Source: an uncultured beta proteobacterium (lineage in GTDB: Bacteria; Pseudomonadota; Gammaproteobacteria; Burkholderiales; Burkholderiaceae_C). Taken from it: 64,000 nt of DNA. Location: the NCBI GenBank assembly GCA_903823025.1, contig CAIJRK010000058.1, forward strand, positions 1 through 64,000, in the 5' to 3' direction. Position numbers and translations under genes: made by a program. This document shows, piece after piece, positions 8,166 to 15,652 of this stretch (the stretch's first letter is position 1; each line of letters starts with the position of its first letter). A model generated the notes under the pieces. That model did not search any database. It was not told the DNA's origin and saw only the letters and a list, made by a program, of their open reading frames with translations.

Positions 8166-10376
8166 ATGACAAGCCCGGCAGCGGTTAATGCCGCAGCAGC
8201 CAGTTTTGCCAGCCTGACGGCCAAACTTGACTACTTATCACCGCCCGATCTGGAGCAAGTTCGCCAAGCCTACCGCTTTGCTGACCAAGCTCACTTAGGT
8301 CAGCTTCGCAACAGCGGCGAGCCTTACATCACACATCCGATTGCCGTTGCTACGCAATGTGCCGAGTGGAAACTTGACGCCCAGGCCGTGATGGCCGCAC
8401 TGCTTCACGATGCCATCGAAGACTGCAACGTAACCAAAACTGACCTGATTGAGCTTTTTGGCTCTTCAGTGGCAGAACTCGTAGATGGCCTGACCAAGCT
8501 TGACAAGCTGCATTTCAACACTAGGGAAGAAAATCAGGCGGAGTCTTTTCGCAAAATGCTGTTAGCCATGGCGCGCGACGTGCGCGTCATCCTGATCAAG
8601 CTGGCCGACAGAACCCACAACATGCGCACCCTGTCAGACGCGCCACGCGCCAAGTGGGCGCGGATTGCGTCCGAAACCCTTGACATCTACGCACCCATCG
8701 CGCACCGACTAGGCTTAAACCAAACTTATCGAGAGCTTCAAAATCTCTCGTTTTGCCATTTACACCCGTGGCGTTTTGCTATTTTGACCAAGGCTGTCGC
8801 CAAAGCACGCAGCCGCCGGCGGGACTTGATTCAAAAAGTACACCGCGAGCTTGAGGCCGCCTTCACCACTAGCGGCATGAAAATCCGAATTGCAGGGCGT
8901 GAAAAAACACTGCATTCCATCTACCAAAAGATGCACGACAAACATCTGAGTTTTGCGCAGGTTACTGATATTTATGGCTTCAGGGTCTTGGTGCCCAGTG
9001 TGTCCGACTGCTACACCGCTTTGGGGACTTTGCATCAACTCTACAAGCCAGTGCCTGGCAAATTCAAAGACCACATCGCACTTGGCAAAATCAATGGCTA
9101 TCAGTCGCTTCACACCACGCTAGTTGGTCCTTCCGGCGTTAACGTGGAATTCCAGCTCCGCACGGAAGCGATGAATATCGTTGCTGAATCCGGCATAGCC
9201 GCGCACTGGCTATACAAGGTTAATAACCCGCAAGAAATGACCAACGGTGACCGTTTAGGCTCCAAATGGCTGCAGTCGCTCTTAGAAATTCAAGATGAGA
9301 CGCGGGATGCCGCTGAATTTTGGGATCACGTCAAAGTCGATTTATTTCCGGACGCCGTTTATGTGTTGACGCCAAAAAGTCAAATCATGGCGTTACCCAA
9401 AGGGGCAACAATCGTGGATTTTGCCTACGCTATCCACAGCAATGTTGGCGACCGCACGCTGGCCGCCAAGATCAATGGCGAACAGGTGCCTTTGCGCACC
9501 GAACTCAAAAATGGTGATGTCATTGAAATTATTACGGCACCCATTTCAACGCCCAACCCGGCTTGGCTGGGTTTTGTACGAACGGCGCGCGCACGGTCAA
9601 AAATTCGGCAGCACCTGAAAACGCTGGCGCAAGCAGATTCTGAGGGTTTAGGCGAAAAAATGCTGACCCAGGCGATTCGTGCCGAAGGCATCGAAAAGTT
9701 ACCTGATGACACCGAAAGAAATCAGTTCATTTGGGAAAAACTACTGCGTTTTAGTGGCAACAAGAACAAATCCGAGTTGTTAACGGATATCGGTTTAGGT
9801 AAACGCATTGCCAGTATTGTTGCCAAGCGCTTGTTAACCTTGCTGACCGAGCGCGGCGAAAAACAAGATGCCTTATTGCTTACCCGTGAACGCTACACAT
9901 CAAACGATACGGTTTCGCAAGGCAGCATTGTGCTCGACGGTAGCGAGAATGCGTCTGTTCAATTTGCACCTTGTTGCCGGCCAGTTCCGGGCGATGCCAT
10001 CGTCGGCTATCTGGGACGAGGGGAAGGGCTGATCGTCCATGCGGAAGATTGCGCGGTGGCCATCAAACTTAAAAACAAAGACAGTGAACGGTTTATCGGT
10101 GTGGATTGGTCCGAAGAGCCTGTTCGTTCTTTTGAAACCGAAATATTGGTGACTGTGACGAACGGAAAAGGCGTATTGGCTCGCGTCGCCGTCGCCCTGG
10201 CCAATGCAGAGGCAGACATTACGCACATCGACATGGAAGATGAGGCCGCACAAGATGCGTCTGATTTACGCTTCATTATTGCGGTACGTGACCGCAATCA
10301 GCTTGAAATTGCGCTGCACAATCTGCGAAGAACACCATCTGTCTTGAAAGCGCGCCGAACTAAAGAGTCGCTTTAA
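8166..10376 (+). CDS. spoT: Bifunctional (p)ppGpp synthetase/hydrolase (SpoT/Rel type)
   Basis: A 736-residue Rel-family enzyme that makes and degrades the stringent-response alarmone. From the N-terminus: an HD hydrolase domain with LLHDAIEDC (His/Asp at 81-82) and LADRTHNMRTL; the synthetase domain with GKINGYQSLHTT; a TGS domain around 385-445; a zinc-finger-like segment PCCRPVPGD; and a C-terminal ACT domain. The charge motif is KFKD (residues 299-302), the basic version typical of bifunctional enzymes rather than the acidic EXDD of RelA. The ATG at 8166 is preferred, with a GTG at 8100 as alternative. It follows the rpoZ terminator. Confidence 0.93.
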   Translation: MTSPAAVNAAAASFASLTAKLDYLSPPDLEQVRQAYRFADQAHLGQLRNSGEPYITHPIAVATQCAEWKLDAQAVMAALLHDAIEDCNVTKTDLIELFGSSVAELVDGLTKLDKLHFNTREENQAESFRKMLLAMARDVRVILIKLADRTHNMRTLSDAPRAKWARIASETLDIYAPIAHRLGLNQTYRELQNLSFCHLHPWRFAILTKAVAKARSRRRDLIQKVHRELEAAFTTSGMKIRIAGREKTLHSIYQKMHDKHLSFAQVTDIYGFRVLVPSVSDCYTALGTLHQLYKPVPGKFKDHIALGKINGYQSLHTTLVGPSGVNVEFQLRTEAMNIVAESGIAAHWLYKVNNPQEMTNGDRLGSKWLQSLLEIQDETRDAAEFWDHVKVDLFPDAVYVLTPKSQIMALPKGATIVDFAYAIHSNVGDRTLAAKINGEQVPLRTELKNGDVIEIITAPISTPNPAWLGFVRTARARSKIRQHLKTLAQADSEGLGEKMLTQAIRAEGIEKLPDDTERNQFIWEKLLRFSGNKNKSELLTDIGLGKRIASIVAKRLLTLLTERGEKQDALLLTRERYTSNDTVSQGSIVLDGSENASVQFAPCCRPVPGDAIVGYLGRGEGLIVHAEDCAVAIKLKNKDSERFIGVDWSEEPVRSFETEILVTVTNGKGVLARVAVALANAEADITHIDMEDEAAQDASDLRFIIAVRDRNQLEIALHNLRRTPSVLKARRTKESL

Positions 10377-10411
10377 AAGAGGATTCACTTCAAATTTGGA
10401 TGGCGTCTTCT

Positions 10412-10436
10412 GCCTCCAAACACGTGGAGGCCTTTT
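10412..10436 (+). terminator. Possible weak terminator between spoT and the helicase gene
   Basis: GCCTCCA and TGGAGGC form a 7-bp GC-rich stem with a 6-nt loop, followed by CTTTT on the plus strand, 36 nt after the spoT stop. The U-tract is short, so efficiency is uncertain. The rest of the 127-bp gap shows no other clear signal. Confidence 0.45.
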
Positions 10437-10503
10437 AGCGGAGGTTTTTCGGTTCCCGCACCCGTGTACCGGGAGGTGGTCTGGCGTCATTAACCCTTAA
10501 ATA

Positions 10504-12651
10504 ATGAGTATTTTTTTGACCTCTGAAAACTTAAAAACCCTGTCGCTGGCCGCCTTTGATCAAGTGGTGAAGGCGACCTCCGGCTTTCGTTCGCGCCCTG
10601 GCCAGCGCGAAATGGCGCAGCGTATTGCCAGCAACTTATCTGGCGTGACGCTGGGCGAGCACCCCAATCCCGGCAAAGCCATCACCGTCATTCAGGCAGG
10701 AACGGGCGTGGGCAAGTCGGCGGCTTATTTGTCCACCACTGTGGCCTTGGCGCTCGCGCTCAAAACCCGGGTCGTCATCTCCACCGCCACCGTTGCGCTG
10801 CAAGAGCAACTCATGACCAAGGACTTACCCGCGCTGGCTGCCGTGCTGGAAACGCCCTTTGTTTACGCCTTGGCCAAAGGGCGCGGTCGCTACGTGTGCA
10901 AGCTCAAACTGGAACGGCTGGTGGGCTTGGACGGCGAAGCTGAAGAAGATTTATTTGGGGTGGATGAAGACCTGCCACCACCACGCGCCGCATTCGCCAA
11001 ACAGTTACAAGGAGAAGACCCCGAAGAGCGTCGCATGAAGTTGTATGACTCATTGGCGTCGGCTTTGGTTGGTGGCAAATGGGATGGCGATCGCGACAAT
11101 CTGGCCGAGCAGCCTGAAGCGCGTGATTGGTCATCGGTGGCGGCGGAGCGGCACACCTGCACGGCCCGGCACTGCCCACGCTTTCGGGACTGCAGCTACT
11201 ACAACGCACGCACCCAACTGGCCGAGGCCCAAGTCATTGTGGCGAATCACGATCTGGTATTGGCCTCGTTAGGCCGAAAAGCGTTGCCCGAGTTGGACAA
11301 CTGCCTGATTGTGTTTGACGAAGGCCATCATTTACCTGCCGTCGCGCTGGATCAGTTCTCCAGTGCCATGGATTTATCAAGTCTGCGCTGGCTGGATAAA
11401 TTGCCGAAAACCTTGCAAGAGGTCAGTGAAAAAATTCACGTTCAATTGGCGCAAGATGTGAGCACACTGGCGCAACAACTCAAAGTCGCCCTAGTTAATG
11501 TGGGGCGCATGGTCATGGAGTTGCTCACCGGTTATGACGGCGTTTACCGCTTCAAAAACGGTGTGCTGCCCGATGCGTTTATCGACCCAATCAGCTTGAT
11601 TCACGGCCATGCCTCAGGCATCTCCAAAGCACTGGAAGCCTTGGGCGCTGAGGTGAAGCTGCTAGCCAAAGAAGACCCCGAGCAAGCGGCGAGCTGTTCG
11701 CTGATGTACGCCAAACTGGGGCAGTTGGCCCCCAAGCTGGGCAGTGTGATCGACACCAGTAGCTTATTGTTGGAACACGGCCCGCAACCACTGGCCAAGT
11801 GGCTCAAGTCCGACACCAGTTCGGGGCTGGTCTTTTTGACCGCTCATGCCTGCCCCATCGTACCGGGCGATTTGTTGCGCCAAGCGTTGTGGAGCGAGGT
11901 GCGCGGGGCGGTAATTACGTCAGCATCGTTGACCAGTTGCGGCAGTTTTGATTATTTTTTGCATGAATCCGGTCTGGTCAACAACGCCCAGGTTTCAACC
12001 CTTGAAGTCGAAAGCCCTTTTAATTACAGCACCCAAGGCCAACTGATCGTGGTGGAAACTGAGGCTGATCCCAAAAATGCCGAGGCCTACACCCGTGAGA
12101 TGGTCACGGAGTTGATGTCGGATTTAAGCCGGGTTGAACACGGTGCGCTGGTTTTGTTTACCTCGCGGGCGCAGATGAAGGTGGCAGTGGAGGCGTTAAG
12201 TAGCGCCTTGCAAGATGCCGTTTTAGTGCAGGGCCAAATGGCGCGGGGCCGCTTGCTAGCCACGCATCAAGCGCGGATTGAGGCCGGGTTGCCTTCCATT
12301 ATTTTTGGTCTGCAGTCGTTTGGCGAAGGCCTGGATTTGCCGGGTAAATTATGTGAAACCGTGTTTATCACCAAGTTGCCTTTCAGCCCACCGTCTGACC
12401 CGGTGGAAGAAGCCCGTTCTGAGTGGCTCAAAAGCGTAGGGCGCGATCCGTTTTCTGAATTGGTAGTGCCCGCGACCGGAATCAAACTGCTGCAGTGGAC
12501 AGGCCGGGCGATTCGTACCGAGGATGATCAGGCCACCGTGATTTGCTACGACCGGCGTTTGCTGCGACAAAGTTACGGACGGCGCATGTTGCAGGGGTTG
12601 CCGCGTTATGCGGTGTCGCGTCGAGTTGGAGGCGTGGCCTTGGCGGTTTAA
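10504..12651 (+). CDS. dinG: ATP-dependent DNA helicase, DinG/XPD type
   Basis: A 715-residue superfamily 2 helicase of the DinG/YoaA group, iron-sulfur 5'-3' helicases that resolve structured DNA and R-loops. It has a Walker A variant AGTGVGKSAAY (about residue 64), the Walker B box FDEGHH, and the C-terminal motif QWTGRAIRTEDD. Cysteines consistent with a 4Fe-4S cluster lie between motifs Ia and II (RGRYVC; HTCTARHC; FRDC). No good Shine-Dalgarno sequence precedes the ATG. It stands alone; the structured RNA-like element begins within 20 bp of its stop codon. Confidence 0.88.
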   Translation: MSIFLTSENLKTLSLAAFDQVVKATSGFRSRPGQREMAQRIASNLSGVTLGEHPNPGKAITVIQAGTGVGKSAAYLSTTVALALALKTRVVISTATVALQEQLMTKDLPALAAVLETPFVYALAKGRGRYVCKLKLERLVGLDGEAEEDLFGVDEDLPPPRAAFAKQLQGEDPEERRMKLYDSLASALVGGKWDGDRDNLAEQPEARDWSSVAAERHTCTARHCPRFRDCSYYNARTQLAEAQVIVANHDLVLASLGRKALPELDNCLIVFDEGHHLPAVALDQFSSAMDLSSLRWLDKLPKTLQEVSEKIHVQLAQDVSTLAQQLKVALVNVGRMVMELLTGYDGVYRFKNGVLPDAFIDPISLIHGHASGISKALEALGAEVKLLAKEDPEQAASCSLMYAKLGQLAPKLGSVIDTSSLLLEHGPQPLAKWLKSDTSSGLVFLTAHACPIVPGDLLRQALWSEVRGAVITSASLTSCGSFDYFLHESGLVNNAQVSTLEVESPFNYSTQGQLIVVETEADPKNAEAYTREMVTELMSDLSRVEHGALVLFTSRAQMKVAVEALSSALQDAVLVQGQMARGRLLATHQARIEAGLPSIIFGLQSFGEGLDLPGKLCETVFITKLPFSPPSDPVEEARSEWLKSVGRDPFSELVVPATGIKLLQWTGRAIRTEDDQATVICYDRRLLRQSYGRRMLQGLPRYAVSRRVGGVALAV

Positions 12652-12660
12652 AGAGACACG

Positions 12661-13091
12661 TCCATCACCCGTCCTCAAGGGCGGGGCTTGTGAAACGAAA
12701 GTTCCACAAGCAAGATTAACCAACGACAGCGGCTAAAACTAAAGCGTTAGTCACCGCACGTTGGTAGCCGGTCATTAAGATACCCCCGCGAATGCTTCTT
12801 CAGCTCGCTACCCTGCAAGACAGTCATCCTGCTGACTGCCGTCGTTAAAGGCGCCGAATATTTGTTCGCGACTCGCAGAGTGAAAACCGGTTGTTGACAT
12901 CTCCGAAGGGAGCGAGGCTACGAATAGCTTTATCGCCAGGCTTTGACAAGCAAGCGTCGCACGACCCGGCAGGTTGAAAGCCTGCCCCGTATTTAACGGG
13001 TGGCAAAAATGGACGCGACAGGTACGCCACCAAAGCAAGGAATGCCCCGCATTCCACGCTCTACCTCCCTGGCCTAAAGGCCGGGTCTCAC
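12661..13091 (-). ncRNA. Candidate orphan HEARO/OMEGA-like structured RNA element
   Basis: This 430-bp gap has no believable protein, but read on the minus strand it is a near-continuous series of stem-loops. They include 13068-13085 (GGCC stem, TTTA loop), 13039-13055 (7 bp, GGG loop), 12999-13004 with 13026-13031, 12986-13000, 12968-12986, 12821-12838, 12763-12768 with 12807-12812, and 12719-12725 with 12759-12765, nested around a small CTAA/TTAG hairpin. Two adjacent stems close the 3' side, at 12687-12710 (10 bp, wobble only in the minus-strand RNA) and 12668-12685. The 5' boundary abuts GTGA (13088-13091). Boundary, order and the segment TGACCGGCTACCAACG agree, from memory, with HEARO RNAs, the guide RNAs of IscB. 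No IscB gene follows; dinG converges instead. An IS200/IS605-type end is the alternative. Confidence 0.5.
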
Positions 13092-13102
13092 GCGTAATTT
13101 CG

Positions 13103-13411
13103 ATGAGAACGATTTTTAAGTTTGTTGTGCAAGTCGTGATGCTGCTGGCTGGACTGGTTTTTTTAGCCAGTTTAGTAGTGGCAGCAATGTTTGTACTGGC
13201 CGTTTGGTTGCTACAGGCCTTATGGGCCAAGTTAACGGGGCAGCCGGTGCGGCCTTGGACTTTTTCCATGAACCGGCAGGCAATGTGGAGCCGTTTTTAT
13301 AGCGGGCAGACGCAAGGTCGTCCACCCAAGCGGGATGATACGAATGTGATTGACGTGGAGATCAAAGAAGTGAAAGAGGTCAAAGAGGTGAAGCCACCGC
13401 GTGACGATTGA
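13103..13411 (+). CDS. Small single-pass membrane protein of unknown function
   Basis: A 102-residue protein with one long hydrophobic segment (about residues 5-40), a basic middle region and a hydrophilic tail with the repeat KEVKEVKEVK. The start at 13103 places the membrane segment at the N-terminus and avoids reading through the structured element upstream. I do not recognise the family beyond a general resemblance to small hypothetical proteins of Comamonadaceae. It converges on rlmE with a 29-bp gap. The putative RNA element begins only 11 bp upstream of its ATG, so promoter sequence may have been displaced. Confidence 0.6.
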   Translation: MRTIFKFVVQVVMLLAGLVFLASLVVAAMFVLAVWLLQALWAKLTGQPVRPWTFSMNRQAMWSRFYSGQTQGRPPKRDDTNVIDVEIKEVKEVKEVKPPRDD

Positions 13412-13440
13412 TGGCGGCGGTCAACCTCACAGTTGGCGAA

Positions 13441-14115
13441 TCAACCCGCCTTCAGTCCTACACCTACCAAAAATGTTTCAGACGATTTGTCGCGTGAGGC
13501 TTTTGGTTTTAAAGGTTTGACCACCAAAAAAGTCTCCTTGAATCGTTTAACCAGTTGATCGTAAGCGCCGCCATGGAAAACTTTAACCACCAAGGCACCT
13601 TGCGGCTTCATATGGTTTTGAGCAAATTCAATCGCGAGTTCCACCAGGTTTTCAATGCGTGCTGCATCGGCTGACGAAATGCCTGACAAGTTAGGCGCCA
13701 TGTCTGACACAACAATATCAGCCAAGCGGCCCTTCATCTCGTCTGTTAATTGCTGCAAAACCTCCACCTCGCGAAAGTCACCTTGCAAAAAAACAACACC
13801 CTCGACTGGCTCCATCGGCAAAATATCCAGCGCGATGATGCTGCCGTTGAGTTCGCCCGCCGCCGCGCCGCCCGTTGTAGCCGTTTTGGGCGACATTTTT
13901 CGACGCACATACTGGCTCCAGGCGCCCGGCGTTGAACCCAGATCAACCACCAACTGACCGGGTTTGATTAAATTAAATGTTTCATCAATTTCTTTGAGTT
14001 TGTAGGCGGCGCGGGCACGATAGCCCTCCAACTTGGCCAACTTGACATAAGTGTCATTAATGTGGTCGTTCAACCACGCTTTGTTGACCTTGTTGCTTTT
14101 AGTTTTAACTTTCAT
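13441..14115 (-). CDS. rlmE: 23S rRNA (U2552-2'-O)-methyltransferase RlmE (FtsJ/RrmJ)
   Basis: A 224-residue SAM-dependent methyltransferase that modifies U2552 of the 23S rRNA A-loop late in 50S assembly. It has the N-terminal [13 protein letters not shown], the SAM motif [14 protein letters not shown], the catalytic Asp in [11 protein letters not shown] and the Lys of the K-D-K-E tetrad in VVKVFHGG. Divergent from yhbY with 28 bp between starts, so both promoters overlap. In related genomes ftsH follows rlmE; here a convergent hypothetical gene does. Confidence 0.95.
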   Translation of the reverse strand: MKVKTKSNKVNKAWLNDHINDTYVKLAKLEGYRARAAYKLKEIDETFNLIKPGQLVVDLGSTPGAWSQYVRRKMSPKTATTGGAAAGELNGSIIALDILPMEPVEGVVFLQGDFREVEVLQQLTDEMKGRLADIVVSDMAPNLSGISSADAARIENLVELAIEFAQNHMKPQGALVVKVFHGGAYDQLVKRFKETFLVVKPLKPKASRDKSSETFLVGVGLKAG

Positions 14116-14143
14116 TTTTACCTTCGTGACCGATAATACCGGG

Positions 14144-14617
14144 ATGCCCCAAATTCAATTGACCCCTGCTCAACGCAAAGTACACCGTGCCGAAGCTCAC
14201 CATCTTGATCCTGTCGTGATGGTGGGCGGTGACGGTCTCACTGCCTCTGTTAAAAAAGAAACTGACGCCGCCTTGAACGCCCACGGACTGATCAAAGTTC
14301 GTGTCTTTTCTGACGACCGCGTCGCGCGAGAAGCCATGTTTCAAACGCTCGCGGACGAACTTAACGCCGCGCCTATTCAACATATTGGCAAACTCTTGGT
14401 GCTCTGGCGCCCCACGCCAGAACGGGAAAAAACGGTTGACGAAGACCGTATGCCCGGCCCCCGTGACTTTAAAGTCCTTAAATACAGCAAGCGCGGCGGC
14501 CAACGCCCCGAAGTCAAAACATTGCGGGTGCTTGGCAACCAGCGCCTGACAGCAGGCGGTCAAGTCAAACGCGCCAAACCTAAACAAATCAGCGTCAAAA
14601 AACGCAGTCAGACCTAA
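14144..14617 (+). CDS. yhbY: YhbY family (CRM-domain) RNA-binding protein
   Basis: A 157-residue protein whose first ~95 residues form a CRM domain ([28 protein letters not shown], then LIKVRV and [10 protein letters not shown]), which binds pre-50S ribosomal RNA. Many YhbY proteins end near residue 97; here about 60 extra basic residues rich in Lys, Arg and Gln follow and may add RNA contacts. The ATG at 14144 is chosen over upstream codons that would overlap rlmE. The stop overlaps the stop of the convergent DUF4149 gene by three bases. Confidence 0.9.
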   Translation: MPQIQLTPAQRKVHRAEAHHLDPVVMVGGDGLTASVKKETDAALNAHGLIKVRVFSDDRVAREAMFQTLADELNAAPIQHIGKLLVLWRPTPEREKTVDEDRMPGPRDFKVLKYSKRGGQRPEVKTLRVLGNQRLTAGGQVKRAKPKQISVKKRSQT

Positions 14618-15033
14618 ACCATCTGGCGCGGCGACATTAACTTCCAGCATGTCGCCGTAGCGCACAGCCACTGCAGCACATACATCACGCTGCCAAGACT
14701 GTGCCAAAACCGTAAATTCTCGCGTGCCACTATCTGTGGCGCTACAACCCACTCAGACAACAGCGCAAGCACCATTCCAATCAAGACAATCACCGCAACT
14801 GCGCGCGTGACGGCAACTGCCATGCTTCTTGATTGAGTTAACGTCATCTGCAGCAACAAGCCTGCGCCACACAACACAGAAACCCAAGTTTGTGCCGCAA
14901 ACAACTTGCCCGCCATACCACCCGCCAACGCGGGTGTCGGCAGATACATAAATAGCAAGGGCACTACTAAAAATCCGATAGTCGTCAAGCTACCCCACCA
15001 CAGGGCCGCGATCCAGACGGGCAGACGAGCCAT
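14614..15033 (-). CDS. DUF4149 membrane protein
   Basis: A 139-residue inner-membrane protein with four predicted helices: IAALWWGSLTTIGFLVVPLLF near the start, WVSVLCGAGLLLQM, AVAVIVLIGMVLALLSEWVV and a C-terminal one around WHSLGSVMYVLQWL. It matches the DUF4149 family of unknown function. The ATG at 15033 is preferred to a GTG one codon earlier. It starts four bases after the greA stop and is surely co-transcribed with it, a conserved neighbourhood in Burkholderiales. Confidence 0.82.
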   Translation of the reverse strand: MARLPVWIAALWWGSLTTIGFLVVPLLFMYLPTPALAGGMAGKLFAAQTWVSVLCGAGLLLQMTLTQSRSMAVAVTRAVAVIVLIGMVLALLSEWVVAPQIVARENLRFWHSLGSVMYVLQWLCATATCWKLMSPRQMV

Positions 15034-15037
15034 CACG

Positions 15038-15514
15038 TTAAATATAGCTAACGGCCATCACTTCATAGCGTTTGATGCCGCCGGGCGCTTGAACTTCAGC
15101 AGTATCGCCTTGTTCTTTGCCAATCAAGGCCCGGGCAATGGGGCTGCCAATATTGACCAAACCTAGCTTGATGTCAGCCTCGTCTTCCCCGACGATTTGA
15201 TAAGAAACCACATCACCCGACGCTTCGTCTTCAAGCTTGACGGTAGCCCCAAACACGACGCGACCGTCTGCATCCAGATCAGCCGGATCAATGACCAGGC
15301 ACACCGACAACTTGCCTTCAACTTCCTGAATTCGGCCTTCAATAAAGCCTTGCCTATCTTTGGCAACCTCGTACTCCGCGTTCTCGCTCAGATCCCCTTG
15401 CGCACGCGCCTCGGCAATCGCATTGATAACCCAGGGACGGTCAACCGTCTTGAGTTTATGCAGCTCGGCTTTGAGCTTTTCTGCGCCGCGTTTTGTAATA
15501 GGAATGGTCGCCAC
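15038..15514 (-). CDS. greA: Transcription elongation factor GreA
   Basis: A 158-residue factor that rescues backtracked RNA polymerase by stimulating transcript cleavage. The N-terminal coiled coil carries the acidic tip ARAQGDLSENAEYE, and the C-terminal domain carries GSPIARALIGKEQGD. A GTG start at 15514 is chosen: it gives the family length and the N-terminus ATIPITKRGAEKL, and GGAG sits 6-7 nt upstream. An ATG 15 codons earlier is open but has no such signal. Downstream of carB and upstream of the DUF4149 gene. Confidence 0.93.
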   Translation of the reverse strand: MATIPITKRGAEKLKAELHKLKTVDRPWVINAIAEARAQGDLSENAEYEVAKDRQGFIEGRIQEVEGKLSVCLVIDPADLDADGRVVFGATVKLEDEASGDVVSYQIVGEDEADIKLGLVNIGSPIARALIGKEQGDTAEVQAPGGIKRYEVMAVSYI

Positions 15515-15575
15515 GTATTGCTCCGCTTTCGTTTTAAGTGTTTGTATGTTTGAATCCACGCCCTGAAAAAGGCGA

Positions 15576-15604
15576 ATCTGGAAGAGGCCATCCCTCTTCC
15601 AGAT
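15576..15604 (-). terminator. Strong hairpin between carB and greA, possible terminator
   Basis: ATCTGGAAGAGG and CCTCTTCCAGAT form a perfect 12-bp stem with a 5-nt loop. On the minus strand it is followed within 5 nt by a CTTTTTC tract. A second hairpin (CCTCCC/GGGAGG, 15614-15628) lies just before it in the transcript. Together they could attenuate read-through from carB into greA; the U-tract is displaced, so the call is tentative. Confidence 0.5.
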
Positions 15605-15652
15605 GAATTTTATCCTCCCAAAGGGAGGTTTCAGACTGCCGTTGGTTTTAGA

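Noticed and set aside
12661-12720. A remnant of a TnpB coding region at the structured element
   Set aside because: The 3' hairpins resemble IS200/IS605 ends, but no TnpB zinc-finger or RuvC residues can be read in any frame nearby.
12808-13269. A 153-codon minus-strand reading frame across the structured element
   Set aside because: It has no recognisable domain, a composition like translated hairpins, and overlaps the start of the small membrane protein; RNA structure explains the region better.
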